A stretch of 64,000 nucleotides of DNA, from positions 16,509 to 80,508 of the forward strand of contig NZ_JAIKXF010000023.1 of NCBI RefSeq assembly GCF_024684275.1. Reading direction: 5' to 3'. Under the pieces are notes generated by a model that worked only from the letters and a program-made list of their open reading frames with translations, was not told where the DNA came from and did no database searches. The DNA comes from Ruminococcus sp. (GTDB taxonomy: Bacteria; Bacillota_A; Clostridia; Oscillospirales; Ruminococcaceae). Positions within the stretch are counted from its first letter, which is position 1. Every line of letters begins with the position of its first letter. The position numbers and the translations under genes were made by a program. Below are positions 18,899 through 28,051 of this stretch, in pieces.

Positions 18899-19593
18899 TG
18901 AAGGTACTGATAATAAGCGGCACCGACCACAAGGGCTCGTCCTACAGTATCGTGCGTATCATGGCTGAGAAGCTGACAAAGCCCGAGAATATCAGTGAGG
19001 TGTTCCTGCCCCGTGATTTTGATGAGTTCTGCTGCGGCTGCACAAGCTGCTTCACAAAAGGAGAGGACAAATGCCCTCATGCTGCGAAACTAAGTCCCAT
19101 AACGGAGCTTATTGACAGCTCGGAAGTTATCATACTGACATCACCTGTGTACGTTTATCACTGTACGGGACAGATGAAGGCTTTGCTCGACCACTACGGC
19201 TGGCGCTGGATGGCGCATCGTCCTGAGGAGAAAATGTTCAGCAAGCAGGCGGTAGTTGTCTCAACAGCCGCGGGAGCAGGTGTAAAGTCCACCATGAAGG
19301 ATATGGCGGACAGCTGCTTTTTCTGGGGCATACCTCAGACCTACAGGCTTGGCAGAGCCGTTGCGGCAACAGACTGGCAGAGCGTAAAGCCGAAGATAAA
19401 GGACAGCATAAACGCAAAAGCTGACAGTATCGCAAAAAAGATACTGAAAAGGCAGGGAAAAGTACCCATTTCGCTGAAAACAAAGGGATTTTTCAAGATA
19501 ATGAGCCTTATGCAGCGAAACGGCTGGAACAAAACCGACGCAGACTACTGGAAGGAAAAGGGCTGGACAGAAAGCAAACGCCCGTGGAAATGA
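18898..19593 (+). CDS. Flavodoxin-family NAD(P)H-dependent oxidoreductase
   Basis: The fold is flavodoxin-like: an N-terminal FMN-phosphate loop (ISGTDHKGSSYSIVR), the FMN_red-type motif SPVYVYHCTGQMKALLDHYG and the loop VSTAAGAGVKSTM. CCGCTSCFTKGEDKCPH is the four-Cys segment common in the iron-sulfur flavoprotein and NADPH:FMN reductase relatives found in anaerobes. The C-terminal 50 residues are basic. The substrate is unknown. It shares the TAATG overlap with yhbY and lies 13 bases before nadD-yqeK. Confidence 0.82.
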   Translation: MKVLIISGTDHKGSSYSIVRIMAEKLTKPENISEVFLPRDFDEFCCGCTSCFTKGEDKCPHAAKLSPITELIDSSEVIILTSPVYVYHCTGQMKALLDHYGWRWMAHRPEEKMFSKQAVVVSTAAGAGVKSTMKDMADSCFFWGIPQTYRLGRAVAATDWQSVKPKIKDSINAKADSIAKKILKRQGKVPISLKTKGFFKIMSLMQRNGWNKTDADYWKEKGWTESKRPWK

Positions 19594-19606
19594 ATGGAGT
19601 GATGAT

Positions 19607-20797
19607 ATGCGCATAGGAATATACGGCGGAAGCTTCAATCCCGTTCATAACGGTCATATACATCTTGCGCAGACAGCGCTACGGGAGTTTTCTCTTGACA
19701 GGCTTTATTTAGTACCGTCAAGGAAGTCGCCTCACCGTTCAAGTGCGGAGTATGCTCCCGACGAGGACAGACTGGAAATGCTCAGGCTCGCCTGCAGAAA
19801 CAATGATAAGCTTTTTGTCAGCGATTATGAGATAAAAAGCGACAGAGTGAGCTATACTATATACACTGTAGAGCAATTCCGCAGTGAATTTCCCGAGGCT
19901 GAGCTGTATCTGCTTGTGGGAAGCGATATGCTCCTCAGCTTTGATACATGGTATCGCTTTGAGGAGATACTGGCGCAGGTAACGCTGTGTGTGGTATCCC
20001 GTGAGAGCGGAGACCTGCCTGCTCTGAGAGCAAAGGCAGAGGAACTCAGCAAATTCGGCAATATACTGGTATCAGAGGCTGATCCGAAAGTGATCTCAAG
20101 CACCGAGATCAGAAAAAAAATTGCCAAAAATAAGGATTTCGCTTGCTATCTTGATGAAAATGTAGTACAATATATAAGATCAAAGGGATTATATTCAGTC
20201 AGAGGTGAAGGAAAATTGCATTATGATGCAGACGATAAAAAGAAATACCTGAAAGCTAATTTATCGGTGAAAAGATACACACATTCTCTGAATGTTGCCG
20301 ACGAGTGCAGAAAGCTTGCGGAAAAGTACGGAGAGGATCCCGAAAAGGCATATTTTGCAGGGCTTTTACATGATATCTGCAAGGAAATGCCCGATGATCA
20401 GCAGAGAGCTCTTGTAAACGAGAGCGGTTATACAGTCTGCCGCGAGGAGCTTGAAACACGCTCGCTGCTTCACGGCATTGCAGGGGCATATTTTATAAAA
20501 AAAGAGTTTGGAGTAGAGGATATAGATATTCTTAATTCCATCAGATTTCATACGGTCGGACGGGCAGGAATGTCCCGTCTTGAGGAGATAGTCTACATCG
20601 GCGACCTCATTTCCGCCGAAAGAGACTACAAGGACGTGGATAAAATGCGCAAGCTGGCTTATACTGACCTTAACGCAGCTATGCTGGAGGCTTTTGCGTT
20701 TTCCATGAAGTCGGTCATAAAAAAAGGCGGAGTTATACCGATTTGCACCGCAGAGGGATATAATTTTTATACCCGGATTTCAAAAGCAGAGAAATAA
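19607..20797 (+). CDS. nadD: Fused nicotinate-nucleotide adenylyltransferase (NadD) and YqeK-type HD-domain hydrolase
   Basis: Residues 1-195 are NadD, which adenylates nicotinate mononucleotide in NAD synthesis: GGSFNPVHNGHIHLAQ (nucleotidyltransferase HxGH-type loop), SRKSPHR, LVGSDMLLSFDTWYRFEEIL, and SSTEIRKKIA. Residues about 200-396 are a YqeK HD-domain protein, with THSLN, His255-Asp256 in GLLHDICKE, and HGIAGAYF with FHTVGRAGM. YqeK relatives hydrolyse diadenosine tetraphosphate. In Bacillus the two are separate adjacent genes; here one frame runs through both with no stop. GGAGTGATG provides the start. LCP and rsfS follow, as expected. Confidence 0.95.
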   Translation: MRIGIYGGSFNPVHNGHIHLAQTALREFSLDRLYLVPSRKSPHRSSAEYAPDEDRLEMLRLACRNNDKLFVSDYEIKSDRVSYTIYTVEQFRSEFPEAELYLLVGSDMLLSFDTWYRFEEILAQVTLCVVSRESGDLPALRAKAEELSKFGNILVSEADPKVISSTEIRKKIAKNKDFACYLDENVVQYIRSKGLYSVRGEGKLHYDADDKKKYLKANLSVKRYTHSLNVADECRKLAEKYGEDPEKAYFAGLLHDICKEMPDDQQRALVNESGYTVCREELETRSLLHGIAGAYFIKKEFGVEDIDILNSIRFHTVGRAGMSRLEEIVYIGDLISAERDYKDVDKMRKLAYTDLNAAMLEAFAFSMKSVIKKGGVIPICTAEGYNFYTRISKAEK

Positions 20798-20826
20798 AAT
20801 ACTTGGAATTTGAAAAGAGGACTCAA

Positions 20827-22314
20827 ATGAACCGAGAAGAACGTAACGAGGAGTTATATAACAGAACTAATGGAGCTCCGAGGCAGGTAAAACCTCTTCG
20901 CAAGCTCAAAAGAGTTGATGACAACAGACCAAAAGAGCCCGAGTATCACGGATTGCACGAGGCTCCTTCCATAGATATAAGGATCGAGGGGGAAGAGCCT
21001 CCGAGACCTGAGATAAGAGAACAGCAGTACCACGGGCTTCACGAAAAGGGCAGGGAAAGCTTGGTTGAATCGGCGGATTATGACGACGACTTCGATGACG
21101 AGCCCAAAAAGAAAAAGAGCAAAAAGGACGCGCTTATAAAGCTTACCTCTATCCTGCTCAGTATCGCAGCCATAATCGCTCTTTTCCTTAATATGCCTAT
21201 ACTCTGGTATAAAAAGAGCGGTCTTCCCGATGAAAGGGTGTCTATAATCACCTATTTCAAGCGCTGGCAGCCTACTGTAGACATTGAGGGCGAGCTTGAA
21301 AAGCCGCAGATCAACCTCAATGTGGATACCGACATCGTTAATGATGACTTTACAGACGGACTTGACCTTCCTCAGCTCGTTGAGGGACAGTATACCGTAC
21401 TTTTCCTCGGCTTTGACGAGGACGTAGAGAATACCGACGTTATCTGGATATGTCAGTTCGATATAGCAGCTGCAAAGCTGCATATCCTTCAGGTTCCCCG
21501 TGACTGCGCAGTTCCGAACTATACAAGCAACGAGACCACAAAGATCAACAGCGTTTACAGCTGCGGCGATCCTGAGATAAGCAAGATACAGCGTGTTGTA
21601 AACTGTGTACAGGAAAACTTCGGTATCCCGATAGACGCATATATAACAACTGCCTGCTTTGATATAGTTGATATAGTTGACCTCATCGGCGGTATCCCGA
21701 TGCACCTCGATAACGAGATAATCTATGAGGCTGACAAGCAGATACCAAAGGGCGATGTGGTCCTTTCGGGACAGCAGGCTGAATGGTTCGTGCGTTTCCG
21801 CCATGAATGGCTTCAGGGCGATATCGGACGTGTACAGAATCAGCGCCGCTTTATGCAGGCAGCTATGAAGAAGCTTCTCGATATTGTCAAGAACGAGGGC
21901 AAGATGAAGCTATACAGCTATCTCAATACTATCTACAAGAATAAGTGGATAGCAACAAATATGAGCGTTGACGACCTCAGCAAGCTTGCAGACTTCGGTG
22001 CGACCCTGCAAATGGAAAACGTAAAGGTGGATATGGTGCCCGGTGAGGACGCGATATACTATGCTTACGACGGCAAGGAGTACAGCATCTACTCTATACA
22101 CAAGAGAGCTACTGTTGATAAGCTCAATGAGAATTTCAGACCTTATCAGCGTCCTATGCTGCTCTCTGAGAGCAATATAATTGAATTTGTTGAAGAATAC
22201 AATTATCAGTACGAATTATATGACGATACGGGAATGACCTTCGAGGAGCTTGAAACAGCTACAGAGCCTCTCAGAGATCCCGAAATGAAACCGTGGTGGA
22301 AGGAAGATGAATAA
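20827..22314 (+). CDS. LytR-CpsA-Psr (LCP) family cell-wall glycopolymer transferase
   Basis: LCP enzymes attach teichoic acid-like or capsular polymers from lipid carriers to peptidoglycan. The cytoplasmic N-terminus (about 100 residues) is charged and holds two copies of YHGLHE. One transmembrane helix follows (about 105-125, LLSIAAIIALFLNMPIL). The extracellular LCP domain has TVLFLGFDEDVENTD, LHILQVPRD, NETTKINSVYSCG, DAYITTACFDIVDIVDLIGG, and RFRHEWLQGDIGRVQNQRRF. ATG 20827 with AAGAGGA 6 bases upstream is preferred to the TTG at 20803. It sits between nadD-yqeK and rsfS, as in many Clostridia. Confidence 0.92.
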   Translation: MNREERNEELYNRTNGAPRQVKPLRKLKRVDDNRPKEPEYHGLHEAPSIDIRIEGEEPPRPEIREQQYHGLHEKGRESLVESADYDDDFDDEPKKKKSKKDALIKLTSILLSIAAIIALFLNMPILWYKKSGLPDERVSIITYFKRWQPTVDIEGELEKPQINLNVDTDIVNDDFTDGLDLPQLVEGQYTVLFLGFDEDVENTDVIWICQFDIAAAKLHILQVPRDCAVPNYTSNETTKINSVYSCGDPEISKIQRVVNCVQENFGIPIDAYITTACFDIVDIVDLIGGIPMHLDNEIIYEADKQIPKGDVVLSGQQAEWFVRFRHEWLQGDIGRVQNQRRFMQAAMKKLLDIVKNEGKMKLYSYLNTIYKNKWIATNMSVDDLSKLADFGATLQMENVKVDMVPGEDAIYYAYDGKEYSIYSIHKRATVDKLNENFRPYQRPMLLSESNIIEFVEEYNYQYELYDDTGMTFEELETATEPLRDPEMKPWWKEDE

Positions 22315-22674
22315 ATGACAGAGCAGGAAAAGCTTGAACTTATTATAAAAACTCTCGACAGCAAAAGAGGCGAGGATATACAGGCTATCAAAATTTCAGA
22401 CCTGACCATTCTTGCCGATTATTTCGTAATAGTAAACGGTACCAGCAATACCCATGCAAGAACTCTTGCAGACGAGGTGGAATTTGTCCTTTCACAAAAG
22501 GGCATAGAGCCCCTGCGCCGTGAAGCTGATACAGGAAATACATGGATAATCCTCGATTATGCCGATATAATCGTTCATGTATTTTACAAGGATACCCGTA
22601 ATTTCTATAAGCTTGAGGGCTTATGGGCTGACGGTGAGCAGATAGATATCAGCGATCTTGTTACCAAGGAGTGA
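22315..22674 (+). CDS. rsfS: Ribosomal silencing factor RsfS
   Basis: RsfS binds L14 on the 50S subunit and blocks subunit joining when nutrients run low. The 119-residue protein shows ILADYFVIVNGTSNTHARTL, EADTGNTWIILDYADIIVHV and the terminal FYKLEGLWADGEQ block. It starts immediately after the LCP gene stop. Confidence 0.95.
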   Translation: MTEQEKLELIIKTLDSKRGEDIQAIKISDLTILADYFVIVNGTSNTHARTLADEVEFVLSQKGIEPLRREADTGNTWIILDYADIIVHVFYKDTRNFYKLEGLWADGEQIDISDLVTKE

Positions 22675-22679
22675 GTGCT

Positions 22680-23024
22680 TTGTTAGATCAGAAGGAAAGA
22701 GGAAACAAGATATGTATAGCTATGGCGGCATATGTTGTTGCAAAAGCAGTGCTTAATATGGTTCTTGCAAAGCATTTTGCCCTTGTCACCCTGCTTGTGG
22801 CACTTGCAGAGGCGGCGGTATTCTTTGTAAGGTTCAAGTACGTAAATTACGTTCTTGCCGCAGTCCTTGCCCTTACGGCAATTGTTTACCTGCCGCAGAA
22901 TATAGCCAATATCGGTGCAAACTGGATATACCTCTTAGAGGGCATTATAGACATCGGCTGTGCAGCTCTGCTGTGCTTTAACCGCGATGTCAAAAGCGTA
23001 TTTTACAGATTACCAAATGTTTAA
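22680..23024 (+). CDS. Small membrane protein of unknown function
   Basis: About 114 residues with four hydrophobic helices (around IAMAAYVVAKAVLNMVLA, FALVTLLVALAEAAVFFV, VNYVLAAVLALTAIVYL and NWIYLLEGIIDIGCAALLCF). It ends in a short basic tail (FNRDVKSVFYRLPNV). I do not recognise a family. The start is TTG 22680, 8 bases after AAGGAG (22666-22671); a GTG at 22671 overlaps that site and is less likely. It lies between rsfS and leuS in the same operon, with 28 bases before leuS. Confidence 0.75.
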   Translation: MLDQKERGNKICIAMAAYVVAKAVLNMVLAKHFALVTLLVALAEAAVFFVRFKYVNYVLAAVLALTAIVYLPQNIANIGANWIYLLEGIIDIGCAALLCFNRDVKSVFYRLPNV

Positions 23025-23052
23025 TAATTAATAATAAAGGAATGATATTACA

Positions 23053-25485
23053 ATGAGCAGATATGATTTCACATCTGTTGAAGCCAAATGGCAGAAATAC
23101 TGGGAAGAACATGAGACCTTCAAGACTGATGTATGGGACTTCAGCAAGCCTAAGTTCTATGCGCTTGATATGTTCCCTTATCCTTCGGGAGTAGGTCTCC
23201 ACGCCGGACACCCTGAGGGCTATACAGCTACCGACATAGTTTCACGTATGAAGCGTATGCAGGGCTATAACGTCCTTCACCCGATGGGCTATGATTCCTT
23301 CGGACTTCCCGCAGAGCAGTATGCCGTAAATACAGGCAATCACCCCAACGGCTTTACTCAGGAGAATATCAAGACCTTTTCAAAACAGCTCAAGGAGCTG
23401 GGCTTTGACTATGACTGGTCAAAGATGATAGCAACGTCCGATCCCGAGTTCTATAAGTGGACTCAGTGGATATTCAAGCAGCTCTACAAGGACGGCTACG
23501 CTAAGTACATTGATATGCCTGTAAACTGGTGCGAGGAGCTTGGAACAGTTCTCTCCAACGATGAGGTCATCGACGGCAAGTCAGAGCGCGGCGGATTCCC
23601 TGTAGTCAGAAAGAATATGAAGCAGTGGGTAATTGACCAGCCTGCATTTGCTGAAAAGCTCCTTGAAGGACTTGACGAGATAGACTGGCCTGAGTCCACA
23701 AAGGCTATACAGCGCAACTGGATAGGCAAGTCCACAGGTGTTGAGGTGGAATTTGACATCATAGGCGGCGGAAAGTTCTCTATCTTTACCACCTGTATCG
23801 AAACTATCTATGGTATCACATTCATGGTCCTTGCTCCCGACGGAGCTATAACAGAGAGCCTTCTCGACCGTGTGCAGAACAGGGAAGAGGTCGAGGCTTA
23901 CATTGCTGAGACCAAGAAGAAGAACGATATGGATCGTACCGAGCTCAACAAGACCAAGTCAGGCTGTGAGCTCAAGGGCGTGACCTGTATAAATCCCGTA
24001 AACGGCAAGGAAGTCCGTATGTTTATTGGAGACTTCGTCCTTGCAAGCTACGGTACAGGCGCAGTTATGGCTGTACCGAGCCACGATCAGCGTGACTTTG
24101 AGTATGCTGTAGCTCATAACATAGACATGATTCAGGTAATCGACGGCAATGACGGTCATATCGATGTTTCCGAAGCAGCTATGGAAAAGACAGAATATCT
24201 CGGAAAGGGCTACAAGCTCATCAACTCCGAGGAGTTCACAGGTCTTACTGTTGAGGAAGCTAAGGAAGCTATCACGGTGAAGCTTGAAAAAATGGGCAGA
24301 GCAAAGCGTACTGTAAACTATCACTTCCGTGAGTGGATATTCGCACGTCAGCGCTACTGGGGCGAGCCTGTTCCGATAGTTCACGGTGAGGACGGCGAGA
24401 TACACGTTCTTGACGACGAAGAACTGCCGCTTATTCTTCCTGAGCTTGACGACTACAAGGCCAAGAACGGCAAGGCCCCCCTTGAAAATGCAACTGAGTG
24501 GAAAAAGTACGACAGGAACGGCATAAAGGGTACACGCGAGACCTCAACTATGCCCGGAAGTGCAGGTTCAAGCTGGTACTATTTCAGATATATTGATCCT
24601 CATAACGACAAGGAGTTCGCAAATCAGGAGCTTCTCAAGCACTGGATGCCTGTAGACCTCTACATAGGCGGTCCCGAACACGCTGTAGGACACCTTATGT
24701 ACTCACGTATCTGGAACAGATACCTTTACGATAAGGGCTTGGCGCCTACAAAGGAGCCATTCAAGAAGCTGGTTCATCAGGGCATGATACTCGGCGAGAA
24801 CGGCATCAAAATGGGTAAGCGCTTCCCCGAGTTCGTTGTAAATCCTTCAGATATCGTAAGAGATTATGGCGCAGATACTCTCCGCCTTTATGAGATGTTC
24901 ATGGGACCTCTTGAAGTAAGCAAGCCGTGGAGCAAAAACGGCGTTGAGGGTGCAAAGAGATTTATCCAGAGAGCATGGAACTTCTTCACAGAGGCTGAGA
25001 ACCTCACTGACGACAACGACGGCAGCCTCACAAAGGTGTACCACCAGACAGTCAAGAAGGTAACTGACGACTATGAGAAGCTTGCCTTCAATACGGCTAT
25101 CAGCCAGATGATGATATTCGTAAACGCAGTATACAAGAACGGCAAGTGCCCGAGAGAGTATGCTGAGGGACTTATAAAGATGCTTTCATGTATCACACCT
25201 CATATGGGCGAGGAAATATGGAGCATCATGGGGCATAATGATACTATCGCTTTTGAGAGCTGGCCTTCATACGATGAGGAGCTCTGCAAGGAGGATACTA
25301 TCGAGATCGTTGTCCAGATAAACGGCAAGGTCAAGGCAAAGCTCAATATCGCTGTTGACGCTGACAAGGATTCCGTAATGGAAATGGCTATGTCTGATGA
25401 AAAGGTCAAGGAGTCTATCGACGGAAAGACCATTATCAAGCAGATATATGTACCAAATAAACTTGTTAATATTGTTGCAAAATAA
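23053..25485 (+). CDS. leuS: Leucyl-tRNA synthetase
   Basis: A class I synthetase that charges tRNA-Leu; 810 residues, normal for bacteria. The HIGH-type motif is HAGH in FPYPSGVGLHAGHPEGYTA. The CP1 editing domain (about 225-415) contains the SYGTGAVMAVPSHDQRD block. The second ATP signature reads KMGKR (in NGIKMGKRFPEFVVNPSD) and not KMSKS. The anticodon-binding domain and C-terminal domain (VQINGKVKAKLNI) complete the protein. TAAAGGAATG precedes the start. Confidence 0.97.
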   Translation: MSRYDFTSVEAKWQKYWEEHETFKTDVWDFSKPKFYALDMFPYPSGVGLHAGHPEGYTATDIVSRMKRMQGYNVLHPMGYDSFGLPAEQYAVNTGNHPNGFTQENIKTFSKQLKELGFDYDWSKMIATSDPEFYKWTQWIFKQLYKDGYAKYIDMPVNWCEELGTVLSNDEVIDGKSERGGFPVVRKNMKQWVIDQPAFAEKLLEGLDEIDWPESTKAIQRNWIGKSTGVEVEFDIIGGGKFSIFTTCIETIYGITFMVLAPDGAITESLLDRVQNREEVEAYIAETKKKNDMDRTELNKTKSGCELKGVTCINPVNGKEVRMFIGDFVLASYGTGAVMAVPSHDQRDFEYAVAHNIDMIQVIDGNDGHIDVSEAAMEKTEYLGKGYKLINSEEFTGLTVEEAKEAITVKLEKMGRAKRTVNYHFREWIFARQRYWGEPVPIVHGEDGEIHVLDDEELPLILPELDDYKAKNGKAPLENATEWKKYDRNGIKGTRETSTMPGSAGSSWYYFRYIDPHNDKEFANQELLKHWMPVDLYIGGPEHAVGHLMYSRIWNRYLYDKGLAPTKEPFKKLVHQGMILGENGIKMGKRFPEFVVNPSDIVRDYGADTLRLYEMFMGPLEVSKPWSKNGVEGAKRFIQRAWNFFTEAENLTDDNDGSLTKVYHQTVKKVTDDYEKLAFNTAISQMMIFVNAVYKNGKCPREYAEGLIKMLSCITPHMGEEIWSIMGHNDTIAFESWPSYDEELCKEDTIEIVVQINGKVKAKLNIAVDADKDSVMEMAMSDEKVKESIDGKTIIKQIYVPNKLVNIVAK

Positions 25486-25512
25486 CGAATTTTTAAGTAA
25501 AAGAAAAAATGC

Positions 25513-25541
25513 TTGACAACGAGCAGAAAATGTGGTAAACT
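25513..25541 (+). promoter_or_regulatory. Promoter of rpsU
   Basis: TTGACA (25513-25518), 17-bp spacer, TAAACT (25536-25541). The -35 is perfect and the -10 is 4/6. It gives a leader of about 130 bases. Confidence 0.65.
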
Positions 25542-25560
25542 TATACTATATTCTTTTATA

Positions 25561-25677
25561 TTTATTTAAGTAAATCTGCTATATGGTGGGGTATATGATG
25601 ACTAACACCTTTTGGTGCTTAGTATAGAGCTTTGGAGCAGTGCTCCGAGCAACCTCTGAACAAGGGAGGGAAATTTA
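25561..25677 (+). promoter_or_regulatory. Structured 5' leader of rpsU with two hairpins
   Basis: ACTAACACC-TTTT-GGTGCTTAGT forms one hairpin (25601-25623) and GGAGCAGTGCTCC (25634-25646) a second. Both lie before the ribosome binding site AAGGGAGGG. A ten-codon ORF, ATG 25595 to TAG 25627 (MMTNTFWCLV), after a GGTGGGG sequence, spans the first hairpin. This would suit ribosomal-protein autoregulation, but no known leader family is recognised. Confidence 0.45.
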
Positions 25678-25851
25678 GTGGCAGAAGTTCGTGTTGGCAA
25701 AAACGAGTCTTTAGACACAGCTCTTAAGAGATTTAAGAGATCATGTGCAAAGGACGGCGTAATTGCTGAGGTTCGTAAGAGAGAACACTACGAAAAGCCT
25801 TCAGTAAAGCGTAAGAAGAAGTCTGAGGCAGCTCGTAAGCGTAAGTATTGA
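25678..25851 (+). CDS. rpsU: 30S ribosomal protein S21
   Basis: A 57-residue basic protein of the small subunit, needed for base pairing of mRNA leaders to 16S rRNA. The GTG start follows AAGGGAGGG, and the protein begins [20 protein letters not shown]. The family block [20 protein letters not shown] and the basic C-terminus are present. It is easily missed because of its GTG start and small size. It has its own promoter and terminator. Confidence 0.95.
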   Translation: MAEVRVGKNESLDTALKRFKRSCAKDGVIAEVRKREHYEKPSVKRKKKSEAARKRKY

Positions 25852-25875
25852 TCTTGCGGAATTATTAATGTTGAT

Positions 25876-25900
25876 AAAAGCGGGCTGCGGCTCGCTTTTT
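25876..25900 (+). terminator. Terminator after rpsU
   Basis: AAAAGCGGGC-TGCG-GCTCGCTTTTT: nine of ten stem positions pair, followed by a T-run. Confidence 0.8.
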
Positions 25901-25916
25901 CATTTGTTGAACGGAG

Positions 25917-26462
25917 TTGACAAAAAGCTTGGGATTCAAACATAAAATTACAAAGACCGACGTGGATTTTGCTTTCAGAAAAACAGTGAATATATCTCCA
26001 GATTTTCTGAAAAAGCATGGTATCAGAGGACTCATTCTCGATGTTGACAACACGCTCACGACGCATGACCACCCCGTACCTGCAAAGGGTATCAGGGAAT
26101 GGCTGGAAAAACTGAAAAATAACGGCATAAAGCTTATAATAGTATCAAATAACAGCGCTGAAAGAGTCAAGCCCTTTGCGGATCCGCTGGGACTTGACTT
26201 TGTAAGTGACAGTGGAAAGCCGCTGAAAAGGGGATACAAGGCAGCCATGAAGAAAATGGGGCTTTCTTCCTCAGAGACCGCCGCAGTCGGCGATCAGCTC
26301 TTTACCGATGTGTGGGGAGCTAATTTTGCAGGAGTAAAAATGCTCTACGTTGAGCCTATGGAGCTTGAACCCAAAAGCAAGCGCTTCATACGCTTCAAGA
26401 GAGTACTGGAAAAGCCGTTTCTTCCCAAAAAATTTGCTGACGATACAAAGGAGAAATTATGA
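25917..26462 (+). CDS. YqeG-family HAD IIIA phosphatase
   Basis: HAD-superfamily phosphatase of the YqeG type; substrate unknown. Motif I is LILDVDNTLTTHD, motif II LIIVSNN, and motif III/IV KPLKRGYKAAMKKMGL with AVGDQLFTDVWGAN. 181 residues. The start is a TTG: TTG 25917 directly abuts GGAG, while TTG 25929 (MGFKHKITKTD) is 12 bases away, so the exact start is uncertain. Its stop overlaps the aroQ start (ATGA). Confidence 0.88.
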   Translation: MTKSLGFKHKITKTDVDFAFRKTVNISPDFLKKHGIRGLILDVDNTLTTHDHPVPAKGIREWLEKLKNNGIKLIIVSNNSAERVKPFADPLGLDFVSDSGKPLKRGYKAAMKKMGLSSSETAAVGDQLFTDVWGANFAGVKMLYVEPMELEPKSKRFIRFKRVLEKPFLPKKFADDTKEKL

Positions 26463-26890
26463 TAAAGAAAATACTTGTTATCCATGGTCCTAACCTTAAT
26501 CTGCTGGGAGAGCGCGAGCCGGGAGTTTACGGAAACGCCAATATCGACACCCTCAACAGCAATATCATCGACCGTGCAAAGGAACAGGGGCTGGAGTGCG
26601 AGATATTCCAGTCAAACCATGAGGGAGCTATTATCGACAAGCTCCACGCCGCAAGAAAGACCTTCGACGGCGTTATCCTCAATGCAGGGGCATATACACA
26701 CTACAGCTACGCTATCCGCGACGCTATTGCAGCTATCAAGATACCGGTCATAGAAGTACATATCAGCAACGTTTTCGCGCGCGATGAATTCCGTTCCAAT
26801 TCCGTTATCGCTCCTGTATGCAAGGGCAGCATAAGCGGCTTTGGCTTCGGAAGCTACTACCTTGCAGTTCAGGCTCTTGCGGAGCTCTGA
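26459..26890 (+). CDS. aroQ: Type II 3-dehydroquinate dehydratase
   Basis: Third step of the shikimate pathway: dehydration of 3-dehydroquinate. It has the signature ILVIHGPNLNLLGEREPGVYG (catalytic Tyr in the last residues), FQSNHEGAIIDKLH, LNAGAYTHYS and EVHISN with the catalytic His. 143 residues, usual for the dodecameric type II enzyme. AAAGGAG precedes the ATG, and it is coupled to yqeG. Confidence 0.96.
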   Translation: MIKKILVIHGPNLNLLGEREPGVYGNANIDTLNSNIIDRAKEQGLECEIFQSNHEGAIIDKLHAARKTFDGVILNAGAYTHYSYAIRDAIAAIKIPVIEVHISNVFARDEFRSNSVIAPVCKGSISGFGFGSYYLAVQALAEL

Positions 26891-26900
26891 GAGGTGCGAA

Positions 26901-27965
26901 ATGACGAGATTTGAAAGGCTTTTTGAGGTGTTTGAGGGCGCCGACTGCGCTCTCATAACATCTGACATAAACAGAAGATATTTCACTGGTATGAAGTCCT
27001 CGGCAGGAGTGATCCTTGCCTTTCCTGAAAAGGCTTATCTGCTCATAGATTTCCGTTATATAGAAAAAGCAAGAGCTACAGTCAGGGACGCCGAGGTCAT
27101 TGAGATGAAGAAGCTCTACCCTCAGATAAAGGAACTTCTTAAAAATCATGGAGCAAAGACTGTTGCTATCGAGTCTGAGACTATGACAGTCAAGGAGCTT
27201 CACGCCTATGAGCACTTTTTTACTGATTATGAGTTTATCCACAATGACTCGCTGAGCAATGCAATTGCCGCTCTGAGAATGACAAAGGACTCAGAGGAGA
27301 TAGAATGCATCAAAAAGGCTCAGGCTATAGCCGAAAAAGCCTTCGATGAGCTGCTGGGCTTCATAAAGGCGGGAGTTACCGAGCGTGAGATAGCTCTTGA
27401 GCTTAACCGCCTTATGTATGCATATGGTGCAGAGGATCTTTCCTTTGATACCATTGTTCTTGCAGGAGCTAATACCTCAATGCCGCACGGAGTACCATCT
27501 GACAAAAAAGTGGAGAGCGGTGAGTTCGTGCTTATGGATTTTGGAGCAGTTTATAACGGCTATCACAGCGATATGACGAGGACTGTCTGCGTAGGTGAGC
27601 CGGACGATGAAATGAAAAAGGTATACGATATCGTTCTTAAAGCTCAGCTTGCGGGTATAGAGGCTGCAAAGGCTGGTATAACGGGAAGTGAGCTTGACAA
27701 GGTGTCACGTGATATTATTGAAAAGGCAGGCTACGGAAGCTGCTTCGGACACTCACTCGGACACGGTGTTGGTATGGAGATACACGAAAAGCCCAATGCT
27801 TCGCCGAATTACAAGCTGCCTCTCAACGAGGGTGCTGTAGTTACCGTAGAGCCCGGTATCTATATCGCAGGCAAGTTTGGCGTGAGAATAGAAGACTTTG
27901 TCATTTTGACCGAAAACGGCTGTGAAAACTTGACAAAAACGGCAAAAACTCTCATATCTTTATAA
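26901..27965 (+). CDS. M24B family Xaa-Pro aminopeptidase-like protein
   Basis: Pita-bread fold metallopeptidase that removes N-terminal residues before proline. Residues 1-120 form the creatinase-like N-domain. The catalytic domain has the two Asp ligands in LMDFGAVYNGYHSDMTRT, the His block FGHSLGHGVGMEIHE, Glu in VTVEPGIY and the last Glu in VRIEDFV. All five metal ligands are visible. ATG 26901 (MTRFERLFEVF) with GAGAGGTG just upstream is chosen over an ATG at 26841 inside aroQ. The order aroQ, papA-like, efp is common in Firmicutes, and proline-linked functions sit together. Confidence 0.93.
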   Translation: MTRFERLFEVFEGADCALITSDINRRYFTGMKSSAGVILAFPEKAYLLIDFRYIEKARATVRDAEVIEMKKLYPQIKELLKNHGAKTVAIESETMTVKELHAYEHFFTDYEFIHNDSLSNAIAALRMTKDSEEIECIKKAQAIAEKAFDELLGFIKAGVTEREIALELNRLMYAYGAEDLSFDTIVLAGANTSMPHGVPSDKKVESGEFVLMDFGAVYNGYHSDMTRTVCVGEPDDEMKKVYDIVLKAQLAGIEAAKAGITGSELDKVSRDIIEKAGYGSCFGHSLGHGVGMEIHEKPNASPNYKLPLNEGAVVTVEPGIYIAGKFGVRIEDFVILTENGCENLTKTAKTLISL

Positions 27966-27982
27966 TAATATCACATTAGGTA

Positions 27983-28011
27983 TTGCAAAAATCTCGAAAA
28001 TGTGATAAAAT
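27983..28011 (+). promoter_or_regulatory. Promoter of efp
   Basis: TTGCAA (27983-27988), 17-bp spacer, TAAAAT (28006-28011). It lies in the 86-bp gap after the peptidase gene. Confidence 0.65.
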
Positions 28012-28051
28012 AAAGTATCATATTAATTTGAAAAATACGGAGGTATTTATA

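Noticed and set aside
23053..25485. LeuRS KMGKR as a loss-of-function sign
   Set aside because: I recall the same KMGKRFPE-type signature in other Clostridia, so it is likely a lineage variant. The rest of the enzyme is intact.
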